From assembly GCA_022361535.1 (NCBI GenBank), contig JAKSAU010000851.1:1-10001 (forward strand): 10,001 nt of DNA, in the 5' to 3' direction. The translations under genes and the position numbers were made by a program. The stretch's first letter is position 1. The number at the start of each line of letters is the position of its first letter. Shown one piece after another: positions 7,000-10,001 of the stretch. The notes below the pieces were generated by a model that was not told where the DNA came from, ran no database searches, and was given only the letters and a program-made list of their open reading frames with translations. Source of the stretch: Desulfobacterales bacterium. GTDB lineage: Bacteria > Desulfobacterota > Desulfobacteria > Desulfobacterales > Desulfobacteraceae.

Positions 7000-8325
7000 A
7001 TGAACTGCATGGATAATTTCATTAAAAAGACAATAAAGCTGGCCAGCACTGTGCTAATCATTTCTTTTCTCACATCTACTGCTTCTGCAAGCCAACTGCT
7101 GCCGCCCGATGAGGCCTTTTTGAAAAAGGCCGAAGCCATCGGTATCACGCAAGAACATTGGGACAGCCCCGAGTTTGCAGCCGTTACCTTTCCAAATGCC
7201 TATAGGTTTACGCGGTATTATCGTATCAGCTGTGGCCTTTTGGGCAGTGGAGAAGATGTACTGGCTCCCGAAGTTTGGAAAGGTGATGGAACGTCACTCG
7301 ATATTAAAAAACTGAAGGGCAACGACGCCGATGGCCCAATTGATTTGGAAACCCTGCTGCGCGACCGGTTGAAAAATCATTCCATGGTCGTTCTCAAAAG
7401 CGACAGACTGCTTCACCAGCATTTCTGGAACGGCCTTGATGAGAATTCAACTCATCTCGACATGTCCGTTACTAAATCGTTCACTGCCATCCTTGCAGGC
7501 CTGGCAGCAAGCGAAGGTAAGCTGGATATGACAAAACCGATCGAGTCTTATCTGCCGGAATTCAAGAATACGGCGTTTGAAGGTGTTCCGGTTCAGGACG
7601 CTGCTGACATGGTATCAGGACTCGATATCCAAACCCCGAAGTTTCTATCCTGGGATCCGAGGTTTACCCAGTCCCAGGAATGGAACGGACCAAACGACAG
7701 TGGGCTGCGTGGTATCTCTGAGTACCTGCGTACGATCAAAAACCGAAAATATGCCATCGGTACCCACTACCAGTACCAGGATCCGAATACTGAAATCCTC
7801 GGTTTGGTTACTGAGGCCGCTATTGGCCAGGGGATACATACCTATTTGCAAGAACGAATCTGGAAAAGGGTCGGCATGGAGAACGATGCCTTCTGGATGG
7901 CCGATCCAACCGGATTCGTTGTTGCATCGGGAGGTTTGAATATAACCACCCGTGATCTTGCAAGATTCGGGCGTCTGATGCTCAATGATGGCAAGAACTA
8001 TGTCGGGGAACAGGTCGTTCCTAAGGCTTTCATTGATGCCGTTTGGCAAGGGAATGATAAGGTACGGTCTGCATGGCGGCTTGGCAAGGAAGCGGCGCTG
8101 GCCCCTGATGGTTGGTATAAAGATCAGATTCGCATTCTTGATATCAAGGGTCACAGAATAATGGTTTTTATCGGTATCCACGGTCAAGTACTGGTCATGG
8201 AGAAAGCGACTGGTATCGTTATTGCCATGAATGGAGGTTATCCACAGACGGAAACCCATCGTATGAATGCAATGTTGTTTCTGGAAGTTGTACCTGCAAT
8301 TCTTGATGCATCAAAGGAAATGTGA
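7000..8325 (+). CDS. Exported beta-lactamase-fold serine hydrolase (intact paralogue)
   Basis: A 441-residue exported hydrolase of the class C beta-lactamase / EstB / NylB group. A Sec signal peptide spans residues 1-30 (hydrophobic 14-27, cleavage likely after ASA). Residues 38-72 form a segment shared with the paralogue at 2466 (FLKKAEAIGIT, then W-(D/E)-(S/T)-P, then YRFT). The nucleophile motif SVTK is at 156-159 (Ser156, Lys159). The second motif is YQD at 259-261, in the position of the class C YxN. The third is HGQ at 394-396, as in esterases and NylB, rather than KTG. These motifs argue for an esterase or amide hydrolase acting in the periplasm, not a beta-lactamase proper; this is inferred from family patterns. 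The strong ribosome binding site supports the start. The PAP2 gene follows 52 bases downstream and is probably in the same operon. Confidence 0.92.
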   Translation: MNCMDNFIKKTIKLASTVLIISFLTSTASASQLLPPDEAFLKKAEAIGITQEHWDSPEFAAVTFPNAYRFTRYYRISCGLLGSGEDVLAPEVWKGDGTSLDIKKLKGNDADGPIDLETLLRDRLKNHSMVVLKSDRLLHQHFWNGLDENSTHLDMSVTKSFTAILAGLAASEGKLDMTKPIESYLPEFKNTAFEGVPVQDAADMVSGLDIQTPKFLSWDPRFTQSQEWNGPNDSGLRGISEYLRTIKNRKYAIGTHYQYQDPNTEILGLVTEAAIGQGIHTYLQERIWKRVGMENDAFWMADPTGFVVASGGLNITTRDLARFGRLMLNDGKNYVGEQVVPKAFIDAVWQGNDKVRSAWRLGKEAALAPDGWYKDQIRILDIKGHRIMVFIGIHGQVLVMEKATGIVIAMNGGYPQTETHRMNAMLFLEVVPAILDASKEM

Positions 8326-8377
8326 TTTGTTTGTCACCAACTTAACGATGTAAACGGATAACGAGTACATAAAAATT

Positions 8378-9667
8378 ATGCAGCGATTCTCCTTGAAAAT
8401 CTTGGCCATTTTTAACCTGGTAGTCATATGTCTGACATTTAATCCTTACTCGGCACAGTCATCCTCCGACAGTATCGAAGACGTTGGGGACTGGCTTCAG
8501 TACTTACTTCCGGCTGCCGGATTCCTGGGTACCTTTCCAGCCGATGATCCGGAAGGGAGGATTCAGTGGGCGAAAACAATGGGATCTTCCGTGGCCATTA
8601 CAACGGTGCTCAAAGGCATGTACGGGAAGATGAGACCGGGGAATGATTCCTTGACCTCCTTTCCCTCAGGCCACACCACCGCAGCCTTTGCAGGTGCAGG
8701 CTTTATTGATACGCGATATGGCCGTGCCTGGGGCAGCCTTGCATATGCAGGTGCTGTTTTTACCGGATATAGCAGAATATACGCTGACAGGCATTTTGCC
8801 GATGATGTTCTTGCCGGGGCCAGTATCGGACTGTTCAATACCTGGTACTGGGTAACCCCCCATCAATCACCGGTTACGGTAATGCCAATGGCTGTTGAAA
8901 ACGGAATGGGGGTGATGGTCAACCTGACGGACCCAGACTATACAGTAGAAGAGAAGGATAAAACAAACCGAGGGGCTGAGAAGCTCAGTTATACTGTGGA
9001 TTTTACTTCTGCTTTTTTATTGAAGAATCAAATTTCATCACCGGGTTCAAATGGAACGGTCTTTGATCTGGATGACTTTAATAAAAAAAATGATCCCGTA
9101 GCCACTGCCCGTGCGATACTGAACTGGTCTATTTCAGAGCAATATAATCTTTCTTTGTTGTTCTGGCCCCTTGAGTACAGGGACTCAGGCCGGTTCAATA
9201 CAGATCTGAGTTTTAATGGCACAGTGTTTCCCGCAGATACAGACTTAGAATCAGCTTATCGTAATTACAGGGCGGATCTCATGTTCTCCCAGAAGCTTTT
9301 ACTCAAGGCTCCCTGGACATTGACTGCAGGCCTGGGAATATCAGGTCAGTGGACCCATGTGGAACTCTCTTCTAATTCTGGAAATCTTCACACCGAGGTG
9401 GAGGAGACCTTAATACTGCCAATGGCAGGGCTGAACTGCAGCTATAACATTACTTCGAATTGGCAAATCAGCGCCGACGCAACAGGTATATTTTTTGATT
9501 CAGATCATTACCTGGAAGGGGGACTTGCGACCCGTTATGATTTTAATAAGCGTTGGGATATCCGTCTTGGAGCCAAATACTTTGCCAGGAAAATAGAATC
9601 CTCCGAATTGAAAGAAGAATCCGAGCATGCCGCATTTCACTTTTCTGTATCCCATAGATTTTATTGA
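8378..9667 (+). CDS. Exported PAP2-family phosphatase with C-terminal outer-membrane barrel-like domain
   Basis: A 429-residue two-part protein. Residues 1-27 look like a Sec signal peptide. Residues about 35-160 are a PAP2 acid phosphatase domain with all three motifs: K79-x6-R86-P87, PSGH at 96-99, and SR at 132-133 followed by H139 and D143. Such enzymes remove phosphate from phosphatidic acid, undecaprenyl pyrophosphate, lipid A or related lipids through a phosphohistidine intermediate. The rest (about 195-429) consists of alternating amphipathic stretches and ends FHFSVSHRFY. A C-terminal aromatic residue after an alternating strand is the usual outer-membrane barrel signal, so this half is probably a small beta-barrel. 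That would anchor the phosphatase at the outer membrane facing the periplasm (inference). The ribosome binding site is poor, so translation may be coupled to the upstream hydrolase. Confidence 0.88.
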   Translation: MQRFSLKILAIFNLVVICLTFNPYSAQSSSDSIEDVGDWLQYLLPAAGFLGTFPADDPEGRIQWAKTMGSSVAITTVLKGMYGKMRPGNDSLTSFPSGHTTAAFAGAGFIDTRYGRAWGSLAYAGAVFTGYSRIYADRHFADDVLAGASIGLFNTWYWVTPHQSPVTVMPMAVENGMGVMVNLTDPDYTVEEKDKTNRGAEKLSYTVDFTSAFLLKNQISSPGSNGTVFDLDDFNKKNDPVATARAILNWSISEQYNLSLLFWPLEYRDSGRFNTDLSFNGTVFPADTDLESAYRNYRADLMFSQKLLLKAPWTLTAGLGISGQWTHVELSSNSGNLHTEVEETLILPMAGLNCSYNITSNWQISADATGIFFDSDHYLEGGLATRYDFNKRWDIRLGAKYFARKIESSELKEESEHAAFHFSVSHRFY

Positions 9668-9715
9668 TTTCATAACAGATTGAAATAAAAAGGGGGTTGG
9701 GAAACATGATTTGCT

Positions 9716-9808
9716 AAAAAACGGTTGTGACACTTTAGTTTAAGCTATTTCCAGAAATAAATACTTTGGGGCGCCTTTTTCCCCATGCGTTTTTTAATAA
9801 CCGTTTTA
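9716..9808. repeat. Inverted repeat AAAACGGTT / AACCGTTTT flanking a GGGG...CCCC hairpin
   Basis: Perfect 9-base arms at 9718-9726 and 9799-9807 are 72 bases apart. Between them GGGG (9768-9771) can pair with CCCC (9781-9784), and a T6 run lies at 9790-9795. The stem is short and not directly next to the T run, so it would be a poor terminator for the PAP2 gene. The arms could also be ends of a very small decayed element. I favour neither. Confidence 0.35.
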
Positions 9809-9859
9809 CACGATCGATTTTTCCTTGCAACAGCCTGATGGACCTGATTGAATACCGCC

Positions 9860-10001
9860 ATGAAAATTTTAAACTATACCGCAGCGTCGATAACCATACC
9901 TTGCTTTGAAGCTGAACCTGGCCAGTCCTGGTATATCTTGGGCAGTAACCGATCCGGTATCGAAGCATTTTTCACTCTTTTATCCCAGGATGTAACTAAT
10001 G
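9860..10001 (+). CDS. ModF/PhrA-like ABC ATPase, N-terminal fragment with degenerate Walker A
   Basis: The first 47 codons of a protein that runs off the right edge. The segment AEPGQSWYILGSNRSG (residues 18-33) closely follows the ModF type of stand-alone ABC ATPase, where the pattern is 'L..GdSWAfvGSNGSGKSal'. ModF has two fused nucleotide-binding domains and no membrane part; its role is unclear, and its name comes from the molybdate transport locus in E. coli. Here the Walker A reads GSNRSGIE (28-35), so the Lys that holds the ATP phosphates and the following Ser/Thr are replaced by Ile and Glu. If real, the first domain would bind ATP poorly. The ATG at 9860 lacks a clear ribosome binding site; an in-frame TTG at 9848 is possible, and a TGA at 9845 blocks anything earlier. 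The family call rests on a short stretch. Confidence 0.65.
   Translation, partial: MKILNYTAASITIPCFEAEPGQSWYILGSNRSGIEAFFTLLSQDVTN

Noticed and set aside
7645..8259. Minus-strand open frame of 204 codons
   Set aside because: It is antisense to the second serine hydrolase, whose motifs are complete, and has no domain of its own.
9735..9968. Minus-strand open frame of 77 codons with a basic product
   Set aside because: It overlaps the ModF-like start on the other strand and has no convincing ribosome binding site or family match.

Overview
The window looks like part of the chromosome of an anaerobic, moderately AT-rich Gram-negative bacterium, most likely a sulfate-reducing desulfobacterium (Desulfobacteraceae-like). 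This is inference. It rests on the N-terminus of a tungsten-type aldehyde:ferredoxin oxidoreductase at the left edge, on exported proteins with Sec and Tat signals, and on an apparent outer-membrane beta-barrel domain. No rRNA, tRNA, CRISPR array or intact insertion sequence was seen.

Layout. At 1-110 (minus) is the first 36 codons of an aldehyde ferredoxin oxidoreductase that runs off the left edge. After an AT-rich non-coding stretch comes a small SpoIIAA/STAS-like protein (628-1023, minus). Across a divergent intergenic region is a TetR-family regulator (1421-2029, plus). A 436-base non-coding region rich in inverted repeats follows. Next comes a run of plus-strand hydrolase genes: a frameshifted exported beta-lactamase-fold serine hydrolase (2466-3735), a patatin-like phospholipase 25 bases later (3761-4750) closed by a probable terminator, a Tat-exported YtcJ-type amidohydrolase (4899-6812), an intact paralogue of the serine hydrolase (7000-8325), and 52 bases later an exported PAP2-type phosphatase with a C-terminal barrel-like domain (8378-9667). 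The right edge (9860 onward) holds the N-terminus of a ModF/PhrA-like ABC ATPase whose Walker A motif appears degenerate.

How the genes may work together. Two exported serine hydrolases, a patatin lipase, a PAP2 phosphatase and a Tat-exported amidohydrolase lie in one direction behind a TetR regulator. This suggests a locus for breaking down or remodelling ester-, amide- or phosphate-linked compounds in the envelope. Lipids are the simplest common theme (patatin acyl hydrolase plus PAP2 lipid phosphatase). No substrate can be read from the sequence. The spacing supports two short operons (2466-4750 and 7000-9667) with the amidohydrolase between them. The amidohydrolase gene is visibly richer in G+C than the left part of the window.

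The points most worth a second look are the degenerate Walker A in the ModF-like protein, the PAP2-barrel fusion, the paralogous serine hydrolase pair with a shared N-terminal module and one broken copy, and the cluster of inverted repeats in front of the broken copy.
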